DNA from: Taiwanofungus camphoratus
Lineage: Eukaryota; Basidiomycota; Agaricomycetes; Polyporales; Taiwanofungaceae
Direction: 5' to 3'
NCBI GenBank assembly: GCA_003999685.1
Contig: CP021224.1
Coordinates: 806,001-870,000 of the forward strand
Length of the DNA stretch: 64,000 nt
In this document: piece by piece, positions 13,054 to 22,032 of the stretch
Layout: the number at the start of each line of letters is the position of its first letter
Numbering within the stretch: position 1 is the first letter of the stretch
Translations under genes and position numbers: made by a program
Notes under the pieces: generated by a model
The model's input: the letters and a program-made list of their open reading frames with translations, nothing else
Databases searched by the model: none
Told to the model about the DNA's origin: nothing

Positions 13054-15266
13054 TTAACCTGTCTGTCCGTTGAGGACAGGTTGCGGGTGTGAGGCTTGCG
13101 ATGTAGCAAATTCTGCGCCTGCCTTGAAGAAGGGGTCAAAAATTGCCCCCGGCTTCTTGAAGTCGTTGTGCACGACATTGACCAAGAAGTACGTGTCCAT
13201 GACACCTGATATGAGCTCGCGGGATGGTGTGTCTGGCTCGTAGTACTTCGCCCATTGGCGCCCAAGCTCATATGCCTCGTCCTGCAGCAAATTATCAGGG
13301 GACATCAATCAGGGCAAAGCTACTGGTACAGACTTTCCACGCCATGAAACTGATGGCCTCCACTATCGTGGGTTGGATGATCTCCTTATTGGGGAATACG
13401 CCCCATGTCACCGCGTTCGGCCCATCCGAATGCGTGTTCGTCCTGAGGTCCCCGCGCTTGTTGATTACGTAGTAAGTGATATTGACATCACGCTCGATAT
13501 GCGGGAGAAGTGCGTTTAGCAGCTCAGGTGAGACGAAGAACTCCAGGTACGCCTGCGGGAGCACATGAAGGGTGTCAGCAGGATCGCATAACAGGATAAG
13601 CACGAATGATGAAAGGACCTTCTGATAGACAAATCCGTTGGCTGGTCCCCAGCCATGCATTCGATCATCACTCCGTGCACCATCGACAGCGGGCTGCGAG
13701 TTGATGGTCAAGAAGCCCATCTCATTTAGCTTCGCCAGCTGCGACGCGATGACTGACGTCTCTGATGATGGTGCCTGATCCGACCATGGCAGTGCAGCGA
13801 GCTGGCCCAAACAGAACCTCGCAAATAACTTGCCCAGTTCGGCCACCGATGATGGATGGTCCCAAAGCTTGAGCGCTTCCTCCTTCTGCGTACGGGGTTT
13901 ACTGATTAGTACTGATGCCAGAAGTCTAACACTATGACGTACAGTCTGTTTGATCCAGATGCCATAGCCGTCCAGTTCTCCGTAGGCAGGACTACGTGAA
14001 TCACCGAACCGACCATTGGGGTACTCATCCCAGTTCTCAGTGCGCGATAGATAAGACTTGGTTCGGTTGGCCCAAAATATCGGGCGGATGTTCTCCGAAC
14101 GCCGATTCGGCGTGAGAGACTGAACGCAAAAAAGTTACAACCTCGACCGCCGAACGCATAAGCACAACGACAAACCTGTCTCCACGGCAGCGGTTTAACT
14201 GTCTCGACACGGGGGACGAGATTCAGCTCTTCCAGCAGCATCCTCGTAGCCTTCTCCAGGTTCATCGTGTAGAAGTGCAGGCCCTTGATACCAAGCGGCT
14301 CTTGCAGGATACGGCGGCACATATCCGCAACAAGCTTCGTGCCAATCTCCCGGACTTTCTCGTCGTTGTTTTTGTATGGCTCTAGCGCTTCTAAATAGAA
14401 CTGCGGGATATTCGTCTTCGAGAGTGCAGTGGACTTAATGAAACCGTTCCACGTCTGAATGGGCGCAATACCAGGGACAATCGGTACCGTTATGCCCGCT
14501 GCTCGCACAGCTTTTACCCAGTCGATAAACACCTCGATCTCGTAAAACATCTGCGTGAAGATGAAGTTTGACCCGGCATCTATCTTTTCCTTCAGGTAGT
14601 TCAGCTCGAGAGCGAACTCATCAGGAGGGAGCAAGACGTGTTGCGGGAAGCCCGCGACGGCAATGTCAAAATAGTCACCATATTGTGCTCTGATGTGCCG
14701 AACGAGGTCAATGCCGTGGATAAAGCCTCCTTCAACTGCTTCCCATTCCTCCTTGCCGGCTGGCGGATCCCCACGCAATGCAAGAATGTTCTTACAGCCG
14801 TGTTGCTTCGCATCCTGCACAATGATATTTGTTCACGAGGGATCTTCGGAGGGTAAAGAACACTGCTCGCTCACTCTTAGGGCGATGTCCACCTTCTCCT
14901 TTGGCATGTTCGTGCAGGTAAGGTGCATGCATGTCTCGATGCCTATCAGTTTCTGACATGTCTTGACCAATTCGGAGGTAAGATCAGACGTGCGACCGCC
15001 AGCATTCCTTTTCATGCCTTAACAAGCGGCTTCGCCAAAAGTTTGGGCAGAGGCTCACCATGTGATGTCTATGAACTCCGGACCCAGCCCGCGCATGCGC
15101 TCTATACGATCTAGGAGATTTTGCAGACCCTGGACAACGATCAGCTAGTGAGAAGTCTAGACGACGAAGTGAGACACGCCTGGGCAGTCCGAGGCGGAAA
15201 GTACTCAAAGGACCACCATATCCGGTCCTCACTTTCCGCCCGCTGGATTTTCTTGCTGATTTTCAT
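13054..15266 (-). CDS. met13: Methylenetetrahydrofolate reductase
   Basis: Reduces 5,10-methylene-tetrahydrofolate to 5-methyl-tetrahydrofolate with FAD, supplying methyl groups for methionine synthesis in the cytosol. ATG at 15266 opens an exon with SFEYFPPRTAQ, including the family's catalytic glutamate. It continues as GLQNLLDRIERM, FIDITWNAGGR, CMHLTCTNMPKEKVDIALR, NILALRGDPPAG, DIAVAGFPQHVLLPPDE and FTQMFYEIEVFIDWV: the TIM-barrel FAD domain. Eukaryote-specific C-terminal sequence (NWDEYPNGRFGDSRSPAYGE, GPANGFVYQKAYLEFF, NKEIIQPTIVEAISFMAWK) completes the two-domain form. Eight exons are seen; seven introns are 50-70 nt. The first intron (15179-15130) begins with GC, and only that boundary keeps the frame from TAQ to GLQNL. 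Yeasts carry two paralogues (Met12, Met13); the symbol here means function, not a one-to-one match. The gene ends 0.6 kb from the ELMO 3' end. Confidence 0.95.
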
Positions 15267-15498
15267 AATTAAGAAGACGCACGGTCGTGAATAAAGAGAC
15301 GAGAATCAGATTAAATGGCACTGTCTAGTTAGTATGTGAGCATGCGAGGACCTGAGAACGGGAGGAAGTGGAAGAGGGTACTTCTATACTGCTTCTCGTC
15401 TACTATATATAGCGGCAGCCGGCCAAATTCACTTCGGTCGAGCACACCGACTCTTCACACATTCATCTAATAAATACTTACTGTATTCACTCTCGACC
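15267..15498. promoter_or_regulatory. Divergent promoter region of MTHFR and a small candidate gene
   Basis: This 232-bp stretch separates the MTHFR start (-) from a tiny candidate reading frame (+). On the plus strand it holds a perfect TATATATA and then an untranslated-looking leader rich in C, A and T. On the minus strand no equally clear core element is visible. Confidence 0.5.
15404..15411 (+). promoter_or_regulatory. TATA box of small candidate gene
   Basis: TATATATA lies in a GC-richer context 95 bp before the ATG at 15499. The spacing suits fungal TATA genes with a 50-70 nt leader. It points rightward because the MTHFR start is on the other side and further away. Confidence 0.5.
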
Positions 15499-15632
15499 AT
15501 GATTGCACCTGCTCAAGTTATTCGTCCTTTCATAGCTGCTATTCGAATATCATTGCACAGAACGCCTCTCTGAATCCAGGATGTTCATGCACTACCCCGT
15601 GTAGCCATGTCGCTAGCCCGGGCCCCGGGTAA
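15499..15632 (+). CDS. Candidate tiny gene, Cys-containing if spliced
   Basis: Two readings are possible from ATG 15499. Unspliced, it encodes 24 residues (MIAPAQVIRPFIAAIRISLH, then RTPL) and stops at 15573. If the 44-nt GT-AG segment 15517-15560 (ending TTGCACAG) is removed, the frame becomes MIAPAQ joined to NASLNPGCSCTTPCSH and a Gly/Pro-rich tail, 29 residues, stopping at 15632. The CxCxxxC pattern recalls very small fungal metallothioneins, which are typically TATA-driven and have an intron near the start, but three cysteines is fewer than those proteins have. The strong TATA box upstream is the best evidence for any gene here. Both models are uncertain, and the start region may simply be a leader of another transcript. 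Confidence 0.28.
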
Positions 15633-16107
15633 CCCTTGTTCTTACATAATTTACCCATCCAATTCACCGCTCGTTGAAAATGGACTTGCAGACATGCATA
15701 GAACCGTCGAATAGTCCGAATTTTCATATGGCGCTGCCGGATTCAGAGCAAACATTGTGCATGTCGTGGAACCCGAAAATATCACATAAGCGTCTCCACT
15801 TGCCAAAGCGTGATGTGTTTTTATTAAGCATTATAATGTCTTTTACGGTAAGACATTCACGTCGTGAATACGGTGGACTTTGTCCTCTTGTTGTGTCAGT
15901 AACACCAACTTGAGGACAGCGTCAACTTCGACAGTGATCGATCCACGAAAGGCATACGCCGAGCGGATGATCTCGCTCAGCTGCAGAGAACTGGTCCTGA
16001 CTACGGGAATTCAGCTGGTGGAATGTGCCACACAGTGGCCATCGCACTCTCGTCTACTTTGTCGCCATAAATTGCTAGCACCCGTTGCACTTCGAAGACG
16101 ATACACC
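15633..16107. other. Upstream region of pseudouridine synthase
   Basis: Short non-coding stretch that should hold the promoter of the gene starting at 16108. An in-frame upstream extension from about 15880 exists but has no ATG supported by context. No clear TATA box is seen near 16108. Confidence 0.45.
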
Positions 16108-18276
16108 ATGGATTTACGATCTGAGGATACCCCTCGAACAAACGATACCAATCTGAAAAGACTTCGGGGAGACGAACATAGTCCTGATGTAGCCCTTGCT
16201 GTTCCCAAGCGCCTCAAGATGGACTCTGAGCCGGCGAGTGAGGGAGAGACATCGGGTGGAACTGCGCATGGAGAGTCCAACCAGCCGACAAGCGCGGAAG
16301 GGGACAAGCCGCCATCGAGTCGGGGCGGTGAGAAATCGGGGAGACCAAGGAAGAGCAAAGAGAAGGAAGGCAAGGTGAGAGATCGCAGAAGGGGCACACG
16401 AGGAGAGGAGACAGAATCAAGGGATAGTGCAGAACCCAAAGCTCCTCGATTACCGAAGAGACAATGTGCGCTCCTCATCGGGTTCTGTGGTGCAGGGTAC
16501 AATGGAATGCAGATGTACGTTAAAGATCGAATACTTGTTTTTAACATGCCCCCATGGCGTGATTGCAGCATGCTCATGACTCGAAAGTCAACCAGACCCA
16601 AAGTTACGGACAATCGAGGGCGTCTTGTTTGATGCCCTCGTCAGGGTGGGAGCGGTGTCCCAAGACAATGCGGACGACCCGGTGAAGGTGAGCACGAAGC
16701 TCTTGTCTTCCTGGCAGAACGTCTAAGCTCCCGTGCAAGGTAAACCTTGGTCGTGCCGCCCGCACCGACGCTGGTGTACATGCGGCAGGGAATGTAGTGT
16801 CGATGAAATTGATCACAGCTATTCCCGGTATTCCTGACTTGGTGTCACGCGTAAACGAGGAACTACCGCCGGAAATCCGATTGTGGAGCATAGTGCGTCT
16901 CCTCTCCTGACGATTGCTTGCAGAGCCTCATAAGTTCTCGTTCAAGCTTCGCGTACAAAATTCCTTTAATGCTAGAACGTGTGCTCCCTCTGTCTCGCTT
17001 CTTCTCACTTTAAATATTGAGACCCAAGCGCTATAGGACCTGCGACAGTCGCAAATACACCTATTTCTTCCCTACATATCTTATGATCCCCCCAAAGCCT
17101 GGGAGTGGTCTCCACGAAACTCTGAAACGAAACGGCACTGACATACCCGTCCACCCATTCTGGGTCGAAGCTAGTGAAAGATCGACGCATGAGGACGACC
17201 TCCACAGAAAGCGGGAGTATAAAATACCTCCAGAGTTGGTGGACTCGTTGCGCACATCTGCCAAGAAATTTGAGGGAAATCACAATTTCCACAATTTCAC
17301 CGTAGGGAGAGATTTTAGTGATAGAAGTTGTCAGCGGTATGTCAAGAGCGTCGAGGTTGGTGATTGTTTTGCCAGTGGACAAATCGTATCTTTACATCAT
17401 GCAAAAGATTGCGGATCCCATGGTATACGGAGATACAGAGTGGATAAGTGTCCTTTTCCACGGGCAGAGCTTCATGCTGCACCAGGTATGCTTAGATTTT
17501 TCAATGTTAGATATGTGTTCACCGTATCCTTTTGGTAGATTGTGGGTACTGTCTCGGTAACCGTGTTATGACCGCTCATTTATAGCCATGGTCCGCAGCG
17601 TAAAATGATGTGCGCACTGATCTTATCTTGCCGCACACAAAGCCCACCTCAGATCATAGAAGAGGTATCAACGTTCCGCGTTACTGCCATGTCGACTCGC
17701 TCATTCGTATTCTGAGTGTAGCTTTATGGACCACGAATGGTCTTCATCCCAAAAATGCCCGCATTGGGTCTCCTGCTCGAATACCCGATTTTCGAATCAT
17801 ATAGCAGGCGGGTTACGAGCGTGAACGAGAAGCTCCAGCCTTCCGATCCTGAGTACCGGCCTTCAATTGATTTTGAAGTCCACGGCGATGTCATCAAGCA
17901 GTTCAAGCAAGAGCACATCTATTCTCGGATGAGGTCCATAGAGGACCAAGATGGAATGTGAGTTTTTTTTCCATATTTTGTGCATAGATAAATATTCAGA
18001 TGGCTTGACTCGGCATCTAGATTCGATGCTTGGGTTCGCTCCGTCGATACATATGCAGGGAATGACTTGCTCTATCTGAATTCGAAGGGTATAATTCCTG
18101 CGTCTGCGGTCATCAAGAAAGGTGAACGTCGGAGCAATCCCTTTAGGGAAAAGAAACGCTTCGATTCAACCAGCTTCCCTGCCAGTGCTGAAGCTAAACC
18201 TTCTGCACAAGAAGAAGATGAAGAAGACGAAGAGGGAACATTGGATAAGGCGGAATTGGCTGATATGGAAGGTTGA
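16108..18276 (+). CDS. pus1: tRNA pseudouridine synthase (Pus1/TruA family)
   Basis: Converts specific uridines in tRNA, and in some RNAs beyond tRNA, to pseudouridine, mainly in the nucleus. The start at 16108 gives a charged N-terminal tail (KRLRGDEH, KSGRPRKSKEKEGK) that could hold nuclear localisation signals. The enzyme begins at KRQCALLIGFCGAGYNGMQM. The next exon has the TruA signature GRAARTDAGVHAAGNVVSMK, with the catalytic Asp of RTDAGVHA. Later pieces match the family: FNARTxCDSRKYTYFFPTY, NFHNFTVGRDF, SVLFHGQSFMLHQ and MPALGLLLEYPIFESY. The C-terminus is acidic (QEEDEEDEEGT). About eight exons with short introns are needed, and internal boundaries around 17340-17740 are approximate. 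Length, about 500 residues, suits fungal Pus1. It converges on Rpb4. Confidence 0.9.
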
Positions 18277-18646
18277 TAACAAAGATGCGCTTGTTGGCAC
18301 GATGACCAAAAGCACCATCAGCAATGTGATGTCTAGGATACGGTCCACACAGTCGGAAGCAAGATTCACCAACTGGTGACCACAATGTAGAAACCGTATC
18401 TTCATGCTGCATAGAAATACACACTGCTCGCTAGACGAGAGACTATACATTAGATGACCTATACTTCCGCAGGCAGTTGTGAATGCCCAAAGGCTACGAC
18501 CGTTCAATCAGCCTAGATGTGGCAAGCGACCGGTACGCACAATATCAACTGGCCTAATGCTTGTATGTATCCGGGTCGGAGTCCGAGCTCAATCGCATCT
18601 GGATGAGCCCGTGCACGAGAACCAAACGGTGAAACACCAAAAGTCT
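18277..18646. other. Convergent intergenic region
   Basis: The 3' ends of the pseudouridine synthase (+) and Rpb4 (-) face each other across 370 bp. Nothing beyond expected 3' UTR sequence is visible. Confidence 0.5.
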
Positions 18647-19267
18647 TCACGACTGGAATTTCCTCATGGTCTGTATCTCATCTAGTAAAGCCTGTAGTCT
18701 GTCATCATCAATCTTTACGAGACTAAAAAGAAAATGAGCTCATCAACATGAGCAAAGGCAACAGGCAGAATCATACCTTGGAATGACGCTCTTTGATTCC
18801 TCGGCATCAGCAGGACATAGATTAGCAATTTGCGCAGTCTCAAATTGCGTCAATGCCGGCTCTCGTCTCAACGCTCTACACCGGAGGGTTAGAACGATGA
18901 GACAAAAGTGTAGGAAGAAGCGCACTCTCGTACTGCACTAGTGGAGTCAGTAGTGTTGAACTTTGCGAACGTCTTCACGTAATCGAGGGTCTTGTTGTAT
19001 ACTCTGGATATGACATGTTAAGACGATTCCATCCTCTAGCAAACAGACACTTACGCAGTGTCTGGCGCATCCTTATCTCTGTTCTCGAGAAGGTATTTCA
19101 CCTCAGAAATGAGTAGACAACCTGCATTGTTGAACTCTAAATATGAAGTGAGTGCATGAGTACATTAAGATGTAAAAATTAAAGTAACACGTACCAGCCC
19201 CAAGCTTGAGTACTGAGGCATCCTCGTCCTCAACCTGGGGGCGATGGCGCAGACGCGGGGTGGTCAT
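18647..19267 (-). CDS. rpb4: RNA polymerase II subunit Rpb4
   Basis: Rpb4 pairs with Rpb7 to form the stalk of RNA polymerase II, needed for initiation and linked to mRNA export and decay. Five small exons from ATG 19267 give about 137 residues. The N-terminus is MTTPRLRHRPQVEDEDAS, then FNNAGCLLISEVKYLLENR, YNKTLDYVKTFAKFNTTDST, ALTQFETAQIANLCPADAEE and IPSLVKIDDDRLQALLDEIQ. These match the conserved helices and the C-terminal tip typical of Rpb4 (E/D-rich ANLCP motif, then IPSL). Length fits the compact non-budding-yeast form. It is divergent from the amino acid transporter with only about 240 bp between starts. Confidence 0.93.
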
Positions 19268-19510
19268 GGTGGCGAACGAAGATTGTTTGCGTCTGTTGAC
19301 CAAAGGCTTTGGAAACTAACAGGCACAAATCACCTACTGATCTGAAACTCCGCGGCTGCATGACTTTGATAAATTCGGCAATCCGTGGCATCCGCGCTGC
19401 ACGCCACCATTGCGCCTGTGATACCCTTCCTGCCCCTCCGTCGCCGTGGGCAGATAGCCGGTCCTCATAACGCTTCTGCAGTGGAATACGATCAAGAAGA
19501 GGAGTTCGAG
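19268..19510. promoter_or_regulatory. Short divergent promoter, rpb4 / transporter
   Basis: Only 243 bp lie between the Rpb4 start and the first in-frame ATG of the transporter. Both promoters must fit here unless the transporter has an upstream exon. The stretch is open in the transporter frame from 19385 but has no ATG until 19511. Confidence 0.5.
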
Positions 19511-21519
19511 ATGGTGCAGGCGTATGGTATTGCCCCTGCAGAGGAGCACGAGGGCGTGCAGCCCCGGCTGGATGCTGGCGAGAGTGATGCTCTACTTGGT
19601 GCCAACGCCAGCATCAGGCGTCCAGAAAGAGATGGGCATGCAACTATGTCAAGCTCAGTAGGGAACCTGGCTAATACGATCATTGGAAGCGGTATGTGTC
19701 GGCCATTTTTTCGCGACGATCTGCAGCCTTACTGAATTAGTATACATTAGGCATGCTTACATTCCCTTTGGTACGTCCTCTGTTGTTGTACATCATAATG
19801 GTCTTCTGGATATGAACATGACCATGCTGTTCCATTCTACAGGCAATGGCGTCAGCTGGCATTATACCGGGGATGATCACATGCTTATTCTCTGGAGGTG
19901 TTGCCGCTTTTGGTTTATACCTCCTCTCTCTTTGTGCTGTCAAAGCACCACACAGACGTGCTTCTTTTTTTGCTGTTGCCGAATTAACTTTTCCTCGAGC
20001 AGCCGTCTTCTTTGATGCAGCAATTGCTATCAAATGCTTTGGTGTCTCGATCAGGTAAATATTCAGCGTCTCTCTCAACGGCAGTGCGGATATCTTGATC
20101 GTATAAGTATTGTATTTTTATTATCCTGAAGCTACCTGATCATCATCAAGTCACTCATGCCAAATGTCATTGCTGCCTTCTATCATGATCTTGCTTCGAC
20201 CAACCCGCCCGCATGGGCGCAATCGGGTCGCATCTGGATCACTATCATCATGGCTCTACTTGTTCCGCTATCATTCCTGCGCAAGTTAGATAGCCTCAGA
20301 CATACTAGCTACATTGCTCTGTTCTCTGTTGGTAAGTATCTCGTTCTCTGACTGACTCCGAGTAGCTTCCCAAGGATATATTTGTTAATGTATTACTGCA
20401 CAGCATATTTGGTAGTTGTCGTGACTGTTTGCTACTTCTTCCCCATTGAAGGTACCCAAGAGCCGGGGGAGATTCACCTTGTGCACTTTACACCAAATTT
20501 TGTTTCGACGTTTCCAGTTCAAGTCTTTGCGTACACATGTGCTCAGAATGTAAGTCATTGCCCCATACCTTTGGCACCCCAGACCCAATCCTTTGCTAAC
20601 CACGTCCAGATATTCCCCATTTTTAATGAGATATCCTCAAATACTCAGACACGCATGAACATCGTCATTGGTACTTCAATAGGTTCAGCAGCATTTATCT
20701 ACGAGATCATAGCCATCTTTGGGTATCTTACATTTGGATCAAAGGTAAAGCCATTCTCGTTTTTGTTGTATGGTGCTCGTTTGATTTATCATTTTTCGGC
20801 AGGTCGGGGCAAACATCATAGCCATGTACCCCTCGACTTCCCTCTTTATAGCGGTTGGGCAGCTGGCCATCGCAATCTTGGTCATATTCTCCTATCCTTT
20901 ACAGGTGCACCCATGCCGTAACTGCCTAGACAAGGTGTTTCACATGGGACATGTAGAAAAACGAGTGGTTGTAGATGGCGAAGTAGAAGAGGAAGTTGAT
21001 GAACACGGCGGGAGTTCCGATATGAGCTCCGTTAAACACACCCTGCTCACGATCATGATAGTTGCGAGTGGCTTTACAATCGCATACTTCGTGGATGATT
21101 TGCAAATGGGTGCGTGTTTCCTCGCTGACATCGATCCTATGTACTGACACACATATACTGTCACGTATTTTACAGTCTTGTCATTCGTTGGATCTACAGG
21201 ATCAACCACCATCTCTTTCATCCTACCCGGACTGTTCTACTGGAAGGTCAGCAGGCTTCCGTGTCGCATTGTATCTTCGCTGACTCAGTATCTGTTTTCC
21301 ACTCTACGTCTTTTAGCTGTCACGCGCTGACCCAAGTGCCAGCAAGATGCTTAGAAGAGCTTCCCTCGGATTAGCGATCTATGGTACATGTATATTCGTT
21401 TTCTGGTGAGTATCCTGGTCCCCACATTGGATTTTGACGTTGGTGCTGATAGCATCGATTGATACAGTTTGAGTTTCAATATCTATCAGGCCGCGCAGTC
21501 GGCCAAATTTGTACACTAA
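19511..21519 (+). CDS. Vacuolar-type amino acid transporter (AAAP/AVT family)
   Basis: A member of the amino acid/auxin permease family, most like the vacuolar Avt5-7 group or animal SLC38 carriers. It would move neutral or basic amino acids across the vacuolar membrane with protons. The first in-frame ATG is 19511; the frame is open upstream from 19385 but has no earlier ATG. A hydrophilic acidic N-terminus (DAGESDALLGANASI) precedes the first membrane segment, SSSVGNLANTIIGSGMLTFPL, the family's substrate-binding unwound helix. Part of that motif comes from a 20-nt exon (19751-19770). Further membrane segments include AGIIPGMITCLFSGGVAAFG, ISYLIIIKSLMPNVI, IWITIIMALLVPLSFLRKL, TSIGSAAFIYEIIAIFGYLT and FIAVGQLAIAILVIFSYPLQ. 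An acidic loop (VDGEVEEEVDEHGG) splits the last helices. About ten exons in all. Confidence 0.88.
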
Positions 21520-22032
21520 GATCCTAGCCTATACGTGGGATGCCGACATACTATTACTGTGTGGAATGCGTTTATAGTGACTTGATGAGTGAACGAAATA
21601 AAATAAAGATGAATCGAGAGGCCGGCCACTGAATTGGGCCAGGCCAGCCTGAAAGGGGCGTGACGGTGTTACGAATATAGACGCTCGCCACTTTGTTGGC
21701 GCTGTGTGCCCTCGCTCGTGCTTACCCTCAGACCTGATGTACCCTTCCCCTCTTTCCCTCCAAAAATCCCTGCTTTCCTTGATTTCCACCACTCGGTCAT
21801 TCATCTAACCTGCAGTTGATGTCCATTGGTGCGTAACCAGCTTCCTCTGTGGAGGGCGGATGTTGGGCGCTTCGCGAACCAAGCCCTCCTGCTTATAATT
21901 TGCACACTGAGGCTGCGCTACCCCGCATTACATTTCTTTGATATTACAGAACCGCCTGTGCAGCTTGAATCTCCTGTACAACCTCTTCACTCATCACCTG
22001 GGTGCTCTCCTTGTCCATCTTCACCTTCGATC
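21520..22032. promoter_or_regulatory. Transporter 3' end and R3H gene promoter
   Basis: Tandem intergenic stretch. The first part should be the transporter 3' UTR; the AATAAAATAAAG run at 21596-21607 is AT-rich and could act in 3' processing. The rest precedes the R3H gene, where an open frame without clear conservation runs into the start at 22033 and probably represents 5' UTR. Confidence 0.4.
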
